64,000 nt of DNA from Phenylobacterium sp. (GCF_022402485.1 NZ_JAKRSA010000018.1:124001-188000); one strand, 5' to 3'; positions 25,297 to 34,390 are shown, numbered from the stretch's first letter. Notes: generated by a model from the letters alone, not told the origin. Numbers and translations: made by a program.

Positions 25297-26358
25297 TCAG
25301 GGGGCCAGGCTCTCGATGTAGTCGGCCACCAGGGCGACGCCTTCGGCATGGACCAAGGCGCGGCCAAGCTCCGGCATCATGACGCCGGGATCGTTGGAGG
25401 CCATGCGATAGACCATGATCGAGCGCGCCGGATGGCCAGGATCAATGGAGACCGCCAGCCCGCCTGAGCCCCGACCGGCCGCCACCGGCGCCTTGCCGAT
25501 CCCGAGGGGGGCGGGCCGGGTCTCCTCTACCCCTAGAAAGAGGCCGCTTGTGGAGGCCATGCCCGCCGGGCTGTGGCAATGGGCGCAGTTGGCGTCGAGA
25601 TAAGCGCGCGCGCGGGCCTCCAGCGGCTCGCCGGGATCATCCCAGACGGCGGTCCTTGGGGCGGCTGCGGCGTCCGGCCCGCCGCTCAGATGGCCCAGCC
25701 GCCGCCAGGCGGTCAGCTGGTTTTCTGTCCGGTGGCCATAGTCCAGGGTCCGATTGAGGTTGCGCGCCTTGGGGCCGATGGGGACCAGCTCGCCGTCCAC
25801 CGAGTGGCACGTCTTGCACTGGTTCTGATTGGGCACGTGATAGCTGATCGCCTGGGGGCGGCCTTGCGGATCGATGAAGGCCACGTCGAGCCGCGCGCCC
25901 GTCCGCTTGAGCACGGCCTCGGTCTGCGCGGCGTTCCAGACATAGGCCAGCGCTGTCCACCCGTCGGTCTTACGGATCAACAGGCGCGTTTCGACAAAGC
26001 GATCGCCTGCGGTGGGCGCCCGCATGTCCGGGGCGAAGGCAAAGGTTTTGACCAGGACTGTGCCCACCGGAAAATCCAGAGCGCCGTCAGGGTGGTAGGC
26101 CGCACTCTGCCCAGGGGGTGTGAAGATAAACCGGTGCTTGTCGGCATAGTCGCTGAACAGGGGCGTGTTGAGATCGTAGGGCGTGACTCCTGGGCTCGGC
26201 CTGCGCGCCGCCACATCCTGGAACAGGCCGTAGTCGGCCAGTCGGGGCGCGGGCGTCTCGGCCAGCACCACGTCGAGGGTCACCCGGGATGGGGGGCTGT
26301 CGGCGCCGCTCAGGACCAGGGCGGCGAGGCCAAGCAGGGCTGTCAGCGCCCATCTCAT
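25297..26358 (-). CDS. Di-haem c-type cytochrome, SO2930-like family
   Basis: A 353-residue protein with an N-terminal signal peptide (ALTALLGLAALVLSGAD). Two haem-attachment sites are visible: CKTCH (181-185) and CAHCH (258-262). The segment GVTPYDLNTPLFSDYADKHR is typical of the SO2930/HNE_0200-type family (TIGR03806-like). This family is nearly always encoded beside a parallel beta-helix protein, as here with a four-base overlap. Electron partners and substrate are unknown. Periplasmic location is inferred from the signal and haem sites. Confidence 0.85.
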   Translation of the reverse strand: MRWALTALLGLAALVLSGADSPPSRVTLDVVLAETPAPRLADYGLFQDVAARRPSPGVTPYDLNTPLFSDYADKHRFIFTPPGQSAAYHPDGALDFPVGTVLVKTFAFAPDMRAPTAGDRFVETRLLIRKTDGWTALAYVWNAAQTEAVLKRTGARLDVAFIDPQGRPQAISYHVPNQNQCKTCHSVDGELVPIGPKARNLNRTLDYGHRTENQLTAWRRLGHLSGGPDAAAAPRTAVWDDPGEPLEARARAYLDANCAHCHSPAGMASTSGLFLGVEETRPAPLGIGKAPVAAGRGSGGLAVSIDPGHPARSIMVYRMASNDPGVMMPELGRALVHAEGVALVADYIESLAP

Positions 26359-27560
26359 AGCATGAGCGCGGCTTGGGCTTCCGGCAGGACCACGGGCGGC
26401 GGCTCGCTGATGTCCCCGCGCTCAAGGGTTGGGGTCACCGAGGGATTGGCCTGGTCCAGGGCACCGGCCTTGGGCAGGTTGAGGTTCAGCACGGGGCCGT
26501 CGGTCAGGCGCATGGCCTGGGGGCCCGAGGCCGGCGCGACCCCGTCCCACAGCACCGGCGGCAAGTTTCCCCCGACGGCAGCGGCCAATTGGGCACCCCC
26601 TGGGAAGGCCGGGGCCCAGCCATTGCGGCCGATCCGATTGTCACGCACCACCACCTCGCGGGGGATCGGATTATAGGTCGGATCATCAAAGGCCTGGGTA
26701 TAGCCCACCAGCAGGACGGCGGCGGTCTGGTTGCCATCGATGTCGTTGCCAAAGACGTGGACATTGCGGTTGGCCATGATCATCACGCCGGCGCCCACGG
26801 GCACGCTGGCGACGATATTGCCGGCCGGGGCGAAGTTCGGCGTGTCGTTATTGATGATCTTGTTGTTGAACACCCGGGTGGAGTGGCCGTCCATCACCGG
26901 CAGGTTGGGCAGGTCAAAGACCAGAATCCCCCCGGTGTTGCGGGTGACTGTGTTGCCATAGACATCGGCATTGCTGGAGTTCTCGATCTCGATGCCGGCC
27001 ACGTTGAACTCCGCCCGGCTGTTGCGAACGATGATGTTCTTGGACTGGCCCACATAGACCCCGGCGTCGGAGGCGCCGCGCACGGTGACCCCGTCGATCA
27101 GCACGTTGGTCGAGCCCACCGGATAGACCCCATAGGCGCCGTTGGTGGTCTTGGGCCCGCCGGTCCACTCCACCCGCAGATTGATCATGCTGATCTGGTC
27201 GGCGTCCTTGGACTTGACCCCGTCACCCTTGGAGTTCTCCACCGCGAAGTCGCGCACCGTCACCCGGTCAGAGGTGATCAGCAGACCCTCCGCACCCCCC
27301 TGCTGGCCATCGAAGGACAGGATGGTGGCGTCTGGCCCGGCGCCTTGGATGGTCACGTCGTCCACGTCGAGAGACAGGCCATCGGTAAGCTCAAACCGGC
27401 CGGCGGCCAGCTCCACCACATCGCCGGGCTTGGCGTCCAGCAGGGCCAGCTGCAGGGCCTCCTGGGCATCGGGACCAGGAGCCACGGCCAGGGTCTTGGC
27501 ATAGGCGGGCGCGGCGAGCGCAAAGGCGCATAGGGCAAGCGCGAGGCTTCGCATGGTCAT
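26355..27560 (-). CDS. Secreted parallel beta-helix protein
   Basis: A 401-residue protein with a signal peptide (SLALALCAFALAAPAYA). The body shows repeated right-handed beta-helix rungs with N-x-I and V-x-G patterns (NVLIDGVTVRGASDAGVYVG, NIIVRNSRAEFNVAGIEIEN, ADVYGNTVTRNTGGILVFDL). It resembles the beta-helix partner (TIGR03805-like) of SO2930-type di-haem cytochromes. Such folds often bind polysaccharide, but no lyase residues can be assigned. It is the first gene of a two-gene operon. Confidence 0.83.
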   Translation of the reverse strand: MTMRSLALALCAFALAAPAYAKTLAVAPGPDAQEALQLALLDAKPGDVVELAAGRFELTDGLSLDVDDVTIQGAGPDATILSFDGQQGGAEGLLITSDRVTVRDFAVENSKGDGVKSKDADQISMINLRVEWTGGPKTTNGAYGVYPVGSTNVLIDGVTVRGASDAGVYVGQSKNIIVRNSRAEFNVAGIEIENSSNADVYGNTVTRNTGGILVFDLPNLPVMDGHSTRVFNNKIINNDTPNFAPAGNIVASVPVGAGVMIMANRNVHVFGNDIDGNQTAAVLLVGYTQAFDDPTYNPIPREVVVRDNRIGRNGWAPAFPGGAQLAAAVGGNLPPVLWDGVAPASGPQAMRLTDGPVLNLNLPKAGALDQANPSVTPTLERGDISEPPPVVLPEAQAALML

Positions 27561-27748
27561 CCTCCCAATAGGCCCAGCTCTGACTGGCGGGCTTTGACGG
27601 CCAGCTTGGCGGGGGCCGGGCAGGGGCGCAACGGCAAAGAGAACGCTGATCAGGAAACGGGGCTGCTCGTTTCAATCGGCCCCTTGATCCGCTGGCCAAG
27701 GCGCGTCGTAACTGTCGCCCAAACCAAACACCGGGACAGGAGACGAAC

Positions 27749-28519
27749 ATGGATCTGCAGCTGAAGGGCAAGAAGGCCGTAGTCACCGGCGGGTCGCGGG
27801 GGATCGGCCTGGCGATCGCAGAGTTGCTGGCCGACGAAGGCTGCGATGTGGCCATCTGCGCTCGAGGTCAGGACGGCGTAGATGCCGCGCTCAAGGTCCT
27901 GGAGGCCAAGGGCGTCAAGGCCTGGGGCCGGGCGGTGGACATCGCCGATGGTCCGGCGATCACCGGCTTTGTCGAGGATGCGGCTAAGGAATTGGGGGGC
28001 CTCGATATCCTGGTCTCCAATGCCAGCGCGCTGGTCAATGGTGGGTCTGAGGCCGACTGGCGGTCCATGTTCGAGGTCGACATGCTGGGGGCGGTCCGCA
28101 CCTATCAGGCCGCCAAGCTGCACCTGGAAAAGGCCGCAGCGGCCAGCGGCGATGCGGCCTTCATCATCACGTCCTCGGTCTCGGCGGCCGAGGCCAGCGG
28201 ACCCTCGGCCTATGGCGCCATGAAGGCTGCCCTGATCCACTACGCCAAGGGCGTGGCCAAGGAGGGGGCAGCCAAGGGCGTGCGCTGCAACGTCGTCTCG
28301 CCGGGCACCGTCTTCTTCGAGGGTGGTGTCTGGGGCAATGTGAAGGCCAATGCCCCGGGCTTCTTCGAGGGCATGATCAAGCGCAACCCCACCGGTCGCA
28401 TGGCCACCCCGCAAGAGGTCGCCGCCGCCACCGTTTTCCTGGCCAGCCCGAGGTCGGCCTTCACCACCGGCATCAACATGCTGGTGGACGGGGCCATCTC
28501 AAGCCGGGTCAATTTCTGA
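27749..28519 (+). CDS. Short-chain dehydrogenase/reductase
   Basis: A 256-residue classical SDR. The NAD(P)-binding motif is TGGSRGIG (13-20), the NAS motif is at 91-93, and the catalytic residues are Ser143, Tyr155 and Lys159 (SAYGAMK). The C-terminus (TGINMLVDGAISS) matches the family. The Arg after the glycine motif and lack of an acidic residue at the end of strand 2 (CARGQD) suggest NADP preference; this is inference. The substrate is not predictable. A clear GGAGA ribosome site precedes the ATG; the gene is divergent from the beta-helix gene. Confidence 0.9.
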   Translation: MDLQLKGKKAVVTGGSRGIGLAIAELLADEGCDVAICARGQDGVDAALKVLEAKGVKAWGRAVDIADGPAITGFVEDAAKELGGLDILVSNASALVNGGSEADWRSMFEVDMLGAVRTYQAAKLHLEKAAAASGDAAFIITSSVSAAEASGPSAYGAMKAALIHYAKGVAKEGAAKGVRCNVVSPGTVFFEGGVWGNVKANAPGFFEGMIKRNPTGRMATPQEVAAATVFLASPRSAFTTGINMLVDGAISSRVNF

Positions 28520-28530
28520 TCTTTGGCTGG

Positions 28531-28571
28531 GCCAGCCTGGACTTGCGGCCTCGTGCCGCACCCGGGCTGGC
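28531..28571 (+). terminator. Possible hairpin terminator after SDR
   Basis: GCCAGCC (28531-28537) pairs with GGCTGGC (28565-28571), and an inner GCGGC/GCCGC stem extends it. No T-run follows, so termination is uncertain. Confidence 0.35.
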
Positions 28572-28642
28572 ACCATCGTGTATGGCGGCTTAACCTAACC
28601 TCGGTACGTAACCGCTTCGTTTTGCCGTCTGAGTGCTAAATC

Positions 28643-30655
28643 TTGGTCCATCCTTTGATTCCGTTGGACGCCGTTCGCGCCACAGCTGAGCGTGTCGTCC
28701 GCCTCGCCCATGCTGTCTATGGCGGCTACGGCGCTGACGTGGTCTGGCGGGAGGGGCGGCGGCACTCGCGGACACGACCGTTCAGGGGCGACGCCAACCG
28801 GAGTTTTCCCAGTCGGCATGTGATGGCCACCGGCGAGCCGCTGTGGATCGAGAACTTTGACCTAGATCCCGTGGTCAAGACCCAGGGGCTGGAGGTCGGC
28901 AGCGGGCAGGTGAAAGCCTTTCTGGGGGTTCCCATCGTCACAGACGGCAAGGTGCTCGGGGCGCTGATCGCCATCGATCTCGAGGCTCGGCCACAGAGCG
29001 ACAAGGTCCTGCGGCATTTTCAGTCCCTGGCTTCCTTGCTCGGTGATGACTGCGCCCGGGTGAAAATGGCCAGTGAGGTCAAGGCGGCCCTGGAGGACTC
29101 GGCCAGGTCGGAACGACGGCTGCGCGCGGCACTACGCATCGCCAAGATCCGGGTGTGGGAGCTCGATCACGCCCGGCGCGAGGCCTTCAGCGAACAGCAG
29201 CAGCGTGATGTGGTCGACTACGACCAGGCGATGGCAAAGCTCTGGGCGCCGGTTCATCCGGATGATCTTCCCGAGGCCCTTGCGGCCTGGGACGCCCATG
29301 TGGCCGGCGGCCCGCCGATCCATGTGGTGCATCGCCACATGCGGTCCGATGGCGCTACCCACTGGATGGAGAGTGTCGCCGAGGCGGTCCGTGACGAGGA
29401 GGACCGCGTGGTCGGCGCTGTGGGCGCGGTCCGCAACATCGACCAGGAAAAGCGCAACGAACTCGACCTGATCGAGGCGCGAAAGGCGGCGGAATCGGCC
29501 AGTGAGGCCAAGAGCGTCTTCCTCGCCACCGTCAGCCATGAGATTCGCACGCCGTTGAACGGCATCTACGGCATGGCCCAGGCCATGACCCGTGACCACT
29601 TGCCGGCCGGTCAGCGGGATCGGTTGGACGTGATCTGCAAGTCCAGCGAGAGCCTGCTCTCCATCGTCAATGACGTGCTGGATCTCTCGAAAATCAGTGC
29701 GGGCAAGCTCGAGCTGGAGGAGATCGACTTCGATCTGGTGGAACTGGCCACGGGGGTTTTGGCGACCTTTGCCGCCCTGGCCGCCGCCAAAGGTCTGGAG
29801 CTTCGCCTTCAGGCAAGCCCGGTCTTGGCCTCACGATACCGGGGAGACCCCGGACGACTGCGGCAGGTGCTCTCGAATCTGGTGTCCAACGCTCTGAAGT
29901 TCACCACCACCGGCGAGGTGGTCATTGCCCTCGACCATAGGGCGGAGGGCCTCAGCGTCTCCGTTACCGACACAGGGACAGGGATCCCCCTGAACCGTCA
30001 GGCCCAGATCTTCGACTCCTTCGTCCAGGCGGAGACCTCCACCACCCGAAACTTCGGCGGCACGGGCCTGGGCCTCTCCATCTGCCGCGATCTGGTTCGT
30101 CTGATGGGCGGCGAAATCGAGCTCGCCAGTCAGGTGGGCGTAGGGTCCACGTTCATCGTGCGACTGCCCCTCCCAGAGGGCGCAAAACCTGTGCTGTCGG
30201 ACGTCTCAACCGGGACATCGCACGCGTCTGAAACCCTTGAGGGCGGCTTGCGGGTGCTGGCGGCGGAGGACAATCAGGTCAATCAGCTGGTTCTGGGCGC
30301 CTTGCTGGGCCAGATGGGGGTCGAGCCCTGTTTCGTCTGGGATGGGGCCGAGGCGGTGGAGGCCTGGCGGCGGGAGCCCTGGGACCTGATCCTGATGGAC
30401 GCCCAGATGCCGGTGATGGACGGGCGCGAAGCCACCCGCCTGATCCGGGCTGAGGAAGCCCAGTCCGCCCGGGCCCGCACCCCGATCATCGCCTTGACCG
30501 CCAACGCCTTGACCCATCAGGCCGCCGAGTACCTGGCCTGTGGCATGGATCAGGTGGTGGCCAAGCCCATTGAGGTTCACCGGCTGGTGGAGGCCATCAA
30601 CCAGGTCCTGGATCCGTTCTTCAACAGCCCGGACAACGCCGTAGGCGCGGCCTAG
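28643..30655 (+). CDS. Soluble hybrid histidine kinase (GAF-PAS-HisKA-HATPase-REC)
   Basis: A 670-residue protein with no membrane segment, hence a cytosolic sensor. Residues about 10-140 form a GAF domain (VKAFLGVPIVTDGKVLGALI) and 155-270 a PAS domain. His299 in TVSHEIRTPLNG is the phosphoacceptor, then an HATPase with N-box SNLVSNALKF and GGTGLGLSI, then a receiver with Asp586 (LMDAQMPVMDG) and Lys641. The start is TTG 28643, with a weak ribosome site. No dedicated regulator is adjacent, so an HPt relay is likely. Confidence 0.9.
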   Translation: MVHPLIPLDAVRATAERVVRLAHAVYGGYGADVVWREGRRHSRTRPFRGDANRSFPSRHVMATGEPLWIENFDLDPVVKTQGLEVGSGQVKAFLGVPIVTDGKVLGALIAIDLEARPQSDKVLRHFQSLASLLGDDCARVKMASEVKAALEDSARSERRLRAALRIAKIRVWELDHARREAFSEQQQRDVVDYDQAMAKLWAPVHPDDLPEALAAWDAHVAGGPPIHVVHRHMRSDGATHWMESVAEAVRDEEDRVVGAVGAVRNIDQEKRNELDLIEARKAAESASEAKSVFLATVSHEIRTPLNGIYGMAQAMTRDHLPAGQRDRLDVICKSSESLLSIVNDVLDLSKISAGKLELEEIDFDLVELATGVLATFAALAAAKGLELRLQASPVLASRYRGDPGRLRQVLSNLVSNALKFTTTGEVVIALDHRAEGLSVSVTDTGTGIPLNRQAQIFDSFVQAETSTTRNFGGTGLGLSICRDLVRLMGGEIELASQVGVGSTFIVRLPLPEGAKPVLSDVSTGTSHASETLEGGLRVLAAEDNQVNQLVLGALLGQMGVEPCFVWDGAEAVEAWRREPWDLILMDAQMPVMDGREATRLIRAEEAQSARARTPIIALTANALTHQAAEYLACGMDQVVAKPIEVHRLVEAINQVLDPFFNSPDNAVGAA

Positions 30656-30707
30656 GGCGGGGTGAATCATGCTCTAGCTTGCACAAGTCTGAGCCCGAGG
30701 CCTGCCG

Positions 30708-31376
30708 ATGACCAACCTGACCCGCCTGAAAGGCCCCATGGCCGCCCCGGCCAGCGGCCGTGATCCCCAGTCGATGGTGATCCTGCTGCACGGCTATGGC
30801 TCGAACGGCGATGACCTGATGGGCCTCGTGCCCTATTGGCGCGACAGCCTGCCCGATACGGTCTTCCTGTCCCCCAATGCGCCAGAGGCCTGTCCCGGCG
30901 CGCCAGGGGGCTATCAGTGGTGGGGGCTCACGGACCTGAGGCGGGAGAGCCGCGCGGCCGGCGTGCGTCAGGCTGCTCCCTTGGTGAACGCCTTCATCGA
31001 CATGCACCGGGCGGCCTACGATCTGCCCAACCGCAGGGTGGCCCTGGTGGGCTTCAGTCAGGGGACCATGATGGCCCTGCATGTGGCGCCGCGCAGGCCC
31101 GAGGTCCTGGCCGGGGTGGTGGGCTATTCCGGCATGTTGGCTGACGCCGAGGCCCTGGAAACCGAGGTCACCACCAGACCCCCCATCCTGCTGGCCCACG
31201 GGGACGCCGACCCGGTGGTGCCCTATGCCTCCCTGGGGGATGCCAACGCCACCCTGCAACGCCTGGGCTTCGACACCACCACCCACACTTCGCCAGGCCT
31301 GACCCACAGCATCGACGAGCCCGGCCTGCGGCTGGGGGGTGCGTTTTTGGCGAAGGTGTTGGGTGCGGCGGGGTAG
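30708..31376 (+). CDS. Phospholipase/carboxylesterase family hydrolase
   Basis: A 222-residue alpha/beta hydrolase of the lysophospholipase/carboxylesterase family. The oxyanion region is ILLHGYGSNGDDLMGL, nucleophile Ser in ALVGFSQGTMMAL, acid Asp in LLAHGDADPVVPY and catalytic His in GLTHSIDE. There is no signal peptide, so it is cytosolic. Length is typical of the family. It follows the kinase by 52 bases, but a functional link is not evident. Confidence 0.9.
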   Translation: MTNLTRLKGPMAAPASGRDPQSMVILLHGYGSNGDDLMGLVPYWRDSLPDTVFLSPNAPEACPGAPGGYQWWGLTDLRRESRAAGVRQAAPLVNAFIDMHRAAYDLPNRRVALVGFSQGTMMALHVAPRRPEVLAGVVGYSGMLADAEALETEVTTRPPILLAHGDADPVVPYASLGDANATLQRLGFDTTTHTSPGLTHSIDEPGLRLGGAFLAKVLGAAG

Positions 31377-31467
31377 GGGGGGCTCTGGTAAGCGCCACTT
31401 CCCGACTTTACCGGGCGACAGAAAAGCAGGCGTATTCAGAGGTCGACTAACGGGAGAGCGTTCCGTG

Positions 31468-31812
31468 TCACTCAGCCTTGGGGGGCACCAGAGCTTTGTT
31501 CGCCTTCGGAGCTGGGCGGCCGGCGCGATGCACGTTGATTTCCTCTGCGGTGAGGGTGGAAAGCAGGGCATCGTTGATCCGGGTTTGCCAGCCTGGCCCG
31601 CGGCACTTGAACGCCTCAAGGATAGCAGCGTCGAGCCGCAGCTTTACCGCCACCTTGGGGTTCTGGGACTTCGGCCGCCCCCGCTGACGTTTTACCAGGG
31701 CGTCAACGGTCGCATTGCCCAACACGGCGCGCGCAGGCCGGGCCTTGGCGAACATTTCCAGCGTCCATTCGGGGTTCTCGTCGTCGACCTTAAAGGGGTC
31801 AGGCTTCGTCAT
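31468..31812 (-). CDS. brnA: BrnA-type antitoxin
   Basis: A 114-residue protein with the BrnA C-terminal ribbon-helix-helix pattern: VKLRLDAAILEAFKCRGPGW followed by QTRINDALLSTL. The N-terminus is charged and likely wraps the toxin. Its ATG lies 14 bases inside the brnT stop, the usual toxin-first order of this type II family. It should neutralise BrnT and repress the promoter. A long lysine/proline tail (RPAPKANKALVPPKAE) is unusual for the family. Confidence 0.85.
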   Translation of the reverse strand: MTKPDPFKVDDENPEWTLEMFAKARPARAVLGNATVDALVKRQRGRPKSQNPKVAVKLRLDAAILEAFKCRGPGWQTRINDALLSTLTAEEINVHRAGRPAPKANKALVPPKAE

Positions 31813-32065
31813 AATGGGCGACCTCTCTGTCGTTTGCGCGGCGAAGGCTGATCACTCGGCAGGCGTCTCCGCGCATCGTAAAGACCAGAGCGTGCAGCCG
31901 GTCGCCGATGAAGCGGAGCGCAAACATACGGGTCTCCCCGTAGTCTGCCCGGTCATCCTCGACCACTATCGCGGTGGTCCAATCGAACTCCTCCACCACA
32001 GAGAACGCGAGGCCGCGCTCTTGAGCGTTCCTCTCGCTCTTGCTGGGGTCGAACTCGACTTCCAC
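31799..32065 (-). CDS. brnT: BrnT-type ribonuclease toxin
   Basis: An 88-residue protein beginning at GTG 32065. The pattern EFDPSKSERNAQERGLAFSV, then RADYGETRMFALRFIGDRLH and CRVISLRRANDREVAHYDEA, is that of BrnT, a RelE-like RNase fold. Conserved basic and aromatic positions of the family are present. The GTG is almost at the predicted transcription start, suggesting a leaderless message. It is overlapped by brnA. Confidence 0.88.
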   Translation of the reverse strand: MEVEFDPSKSERNAQERGLAFSVVEEFDWTTAIVVEDDRADYGETRMFALRFIGDRLHALVFTMRGDACRVISLRRANDREVAHYDEA

Positions 32066-32070
32066 GATTT

Positions 32071-32099
32071 ATTGTACCCCCATAATATCGCCCAGACAA
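32071..32099 (-). promoter_or_regulatory. brnTA promoter with operator-like repeat
   Basis: On the minus strand TTGTCT (32099-32094), 17 bases, then TACAAT (32076-32071). The -10 ends five bases before the brnT GTG. An imperfect inverted repeat TATTAT-N6-ACAATA overlaps the -10, the kind of site an antitoxin could bind for autoregulation. Confidence 0.55.
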
Positions 32100-32291
32100 G
32101 CTAGGTTTCGGGGGTGCAAAAAAGGCGGCTTCAGCGCGTCGTAGGCGGCCGCTCGTCGGCCAAGTTGGACGCGCCCTGCGTGAATGGCCGGTGGGCGCCG
32201 CCCGACCCGGTCCTTCTGCCTTGACCGATCCAACCCGCCCGAAAGCGGACGTGCGGGAGGACTGCCAAGCGCCCAAACCAGACGCTCGCCC

Positions 32292-32966
32292 CTAACCCCG
32301 CACCCCCAACCAGATCACGTGCCGGGCGCCTCGGCCGCCTTTTCGGGCGGGGACGCGGACCACCTCGGTGGTCAGGCCGCTGCGGCGCAGGCGCCGCGTG
32401 AACCCTTCGTCGGGGGCAGAGGACCAGACGGCCAGGACGCCGCCGGGGGTCAGGGATGTGCGGGCCCGCGCCAGGCCGGTCAGGTCGTAAAGCGCGTCAT
32501 TGGCCCTGCGGGTCAGGCCTTCGGGGCCGTTGTCCACGTCCAGCAGGATGGCGTCCCAGGCGGCCGGCGTCTGGGCGATCAGGGGGCCCACATCGCCGGT
32601 GTGGAGGCTGACGCGGGGATCGTCCAGGCAGCCTTTGAACACCTCAGCCAGGGGACCACGGGCCCAGGCGATGACCTCTGGCACCAGTTCGGCCACAGTG
32701 ACCCTCGCATCCGCCGGCAGAACGGCGAGCGCGGCGCGCAGAGTGAACCCCATGCCGAGGCCGCCGATCAGGACGCGGGGCGCGGCGCGGCCAGCCAGAC
32801 GGTCCCAGGCGAGCGTCGCCAGGGCCTCCTCCGAGCCGCTGAGGCGGCTGTTCATCAGCTCGATGGCGCCGGCCATGATGGAGAACTCGGTGTCGCGGCG
32901 CATCAGGCGCAGCTCACCGCCCCCGTCGGGCATCTGGGCGGAATCGAGGTGAATCCAGGGTTTCAT
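32292..32966 (-). CDS. Spermidine-synthase-like methyltransferase-fold protein
   Basis: A 224-residue Rossmann-fold protein. The cofactor loop is PRVLIGGLGMGFTLRAAL (motif I), followed by VTVAELVPEVIAWARGPL (acidic end of strand 2) and WDAILLDVDNGPEG. This is the polyamine-synthase/SpeE-like branch. The family uses decarboxylated SAM or is catalytically unassigned in short versions like this. There is no N-terminal tetramerisation domain, so true spermidine synthesis is doubtful. It lacks close operon partners. Confidence 0.8.
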   Translation of the reverse strand: MKPWIHLDSAQMPDGGGELRLMRRDTEFSIMAGAIELMNSRLSGSEEALATLAWDRLAGRAAPRVLIGGLGMGFTLRAALAVLPADARVTVAELVPEVIAWARGPLAEVFKGCLDDPRVSLHTGDVGPLIAQTPAAWDAILLDVDNGPEGLTRRANDALYDLTGLARARTSLTPGGVLAVWSSAPDEGFTRRLRRSGLTTEVVRVPARKGGRGARHVIWLGVRG

Positions 32967-33004
32967 GGGCCTGCCTTAACCGTCGACAGGGCTGGGGCCA
33001 AAGC

Positions 33005-33039
33005 AAAAGCCCCGCCGCCTGGAGGGGCGACGGGGCTTT
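33005..33039 (-). terminator. Terminator of the P450 gene (bidirectional)
   Basis: AAAGCCCCG at 33006-33014 pairs with CGGGGCTTT at 33031-33039. Read on the minus strand it ends in TTTT, 42 bases after the P450 stop. The A-tract makes it work in either direction. Confidence 0.8.
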
Positions 33040-33080
33040 ATTTCGCCAACTGGAGACTGGCGGACGTTCAGGCGTAGACC

Positions 33081-34337
33081 CTAGAGGCGCGAGGGGATGA
33101 TCACCTTCATGGACTCATAGCCCTTCACGAAGGTCGAGAAGACGCGCTTGGGCTCTTCAACCACCTTGATGTCGGGGAAGCGCTTCATGATCTCTTCCCA
33201 GATGATCTTCAGCTGCAGCTCGGCCAGGCGGTTGCCCACGCAGCGATGGATGCCGAAGCCGAAGGAGATATGCTGGCGGGGACGCTCGCGGTCGATGATG
33301 TAGCTGTCCGGGTCATGGATGACCTCGTCGTCGCGGTTGCCCGAGACGTACCACATGACGACCTTGTCGCCCTTCTTGATGGTCTTGCCGCCCATTTCGA
33401 AGTCCTGGGTGGCGATCCGGCGCATGTGGGCCAGGGGGGTCTGCCAGCGGATGGTCTCAGACACCATGGACGGGATCAGCGAGGGATTGGCCCGCAGCTT
33501 GGCGTACTGGTCGGGGTTCTGGTTCAGGGCCAGGACCGAGCCGGTGATGGTGTTGCGGGTGGTGTCGTTGCCGCCGACGGTGAGCAGCACGATGTTGCCG
33601 AAGTACTCCCGGGGCGACATGTCCCGGGTCTCAGGTCCATGGGCCAGCATGGAGATCAGGTCGCCGGCCGGCTCGGCATTGACGCGCTGGTTCCACAGCT
33701 CGGTGAAATAGCCATGGTACTCGATGAAGATCTGCATCTTCTGCTCGAGGGTGTCGATGAGGCCATGGCCCGGAACCGCGGTGACCACGTCGGACCAGTA
33801 GGTCAGCTTGCGGCGGTCTTCCTGGGGCATGTCGAACAGGGTGGCCAGCGTCATGGCCGTCAATTCCATGGACACCTTGTCGACCCAGTCGAACTCCTCG
33901 CCGATGGGCAGGCTGTCGAGGATCTTGGCGGCCCGCTCGCGGATCAGCGGCTCCAGGATCGCCAGGTTCATCGGCGAGACCGCCGGGCTGACGGTCTTGC
34001 GCTGCACGTCGTGCTTGGGCGGGTCCATGGCGATGAACATGGGCAGGGGGCCTTCATCGCCGTCCTGGGTGGCGATGGTGATGCCGCCCTCGGAGGAGAA
34101 GACCTGGTGGTTGGTGTCCACCGCCATGATGTCGTTGTACTTGGTGATCGACCAGTAGGGGCCGTACTCGCTTTCGGCGGTAAAGTGGACCGGGGCCTCT
34201 TTGCGCAGGCGTTCGAAGATCGGCCACATGGCGTTGGCCTGGAACAGCTCCGGCTGGGCGGGGTTGAGCTGATCAAGGGGTGTAGCGTAGGCCTTGGCCC
34301 GCGCGTCCTTCAGAATGTCGACCGTACCGTCCGCCAT
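33081..34337 (-). CDS. Cytochrome P450, CYP153-like
   Basis: A 418-residue soluble P450. The haem-binding loop is FGFGIHRCVGNRLAE with ligand Cys366; the K-helix ExxR is E294-R297; the oxygen-activation motif GGNDTTRN is at 256-263. The signature RLAELQLKIIWEE and the I-helix pattern resemble CYP153-type terminal alkane or fatty-acid hydroxylases, but the subfamily is my judgement, not computed. The start ATG 34337 follows GGAGGATTCCCC. No ferredoxin partner is adjacent. A palindrome overlaps its promoter. Confidence 0.9.
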   Translation of the reverse strand: MADGTVDILKDARAKAYATPLDQLNPAQPELFQANAMWPIFERLRKEAPVHFTAESEYGPYWSITKYNDIMAVDTNHQVFSSEGGITIATQDGDEGPLPMFIAMDPPKHDVQRKTVSPAVSPMNLAILEPLIRERAAKILDSLPIGEEFDWVDKVSMELTAMTLATLFDMPQEDRRKLTYWSDVVTAVPGHGLIDTLEQKMQIFIEYHGYFTELWNQRVNAEPAGDLISMLAHGPETRDMSPREYFGNIVLLTVGGNDTTRNTITGSVLALNQNPDQYAKLRANPSLIPSMVSETIRWQTPLAHMRRIATQDFEMGGKTIKKGDKVVMWYVSGNRDDEVIHDPDSYIIDRERPRQHISFGFGIHRCVGNRLAELQLKIIWEEIMKRFPDIKVVEEPKRVFSTFVKGYESMKVIIPSRL

Positions 34338-34376
34338 GGGGAATCCTCCAGATTTTCGACGACGATACGCGAAAGA

Positions 34377-34390
34377 TGACGCCGGCGTCA
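34377..34390. promoter_or_regulatory. Operator palindrome in the P450 promoter
   Basis: TGACGCCGGCGTCA is a perfect 14-bp palindrome. On the minus strand it overlaps a TTGACG -35 (34391-34386), followed after 18 bases by TATCGT as -10, just upstream of the P450 start. A repressor bound here would block RNA polymerase. Confidence 0.55.

Noticed and set aside
26373..27533. Forward open frame of about 386 codons opposite the beta-helix gene
   Set aside because: Complement of a clear beta-helix protein; its translation shows no recognisable domain.
33246..34379. Forward open frame of about 377 codons opposite the P450 gene
   Set aside because: Shadow of the P450; histidine/valine/aspartate-rich translation typical of reverse-frame GC bias.
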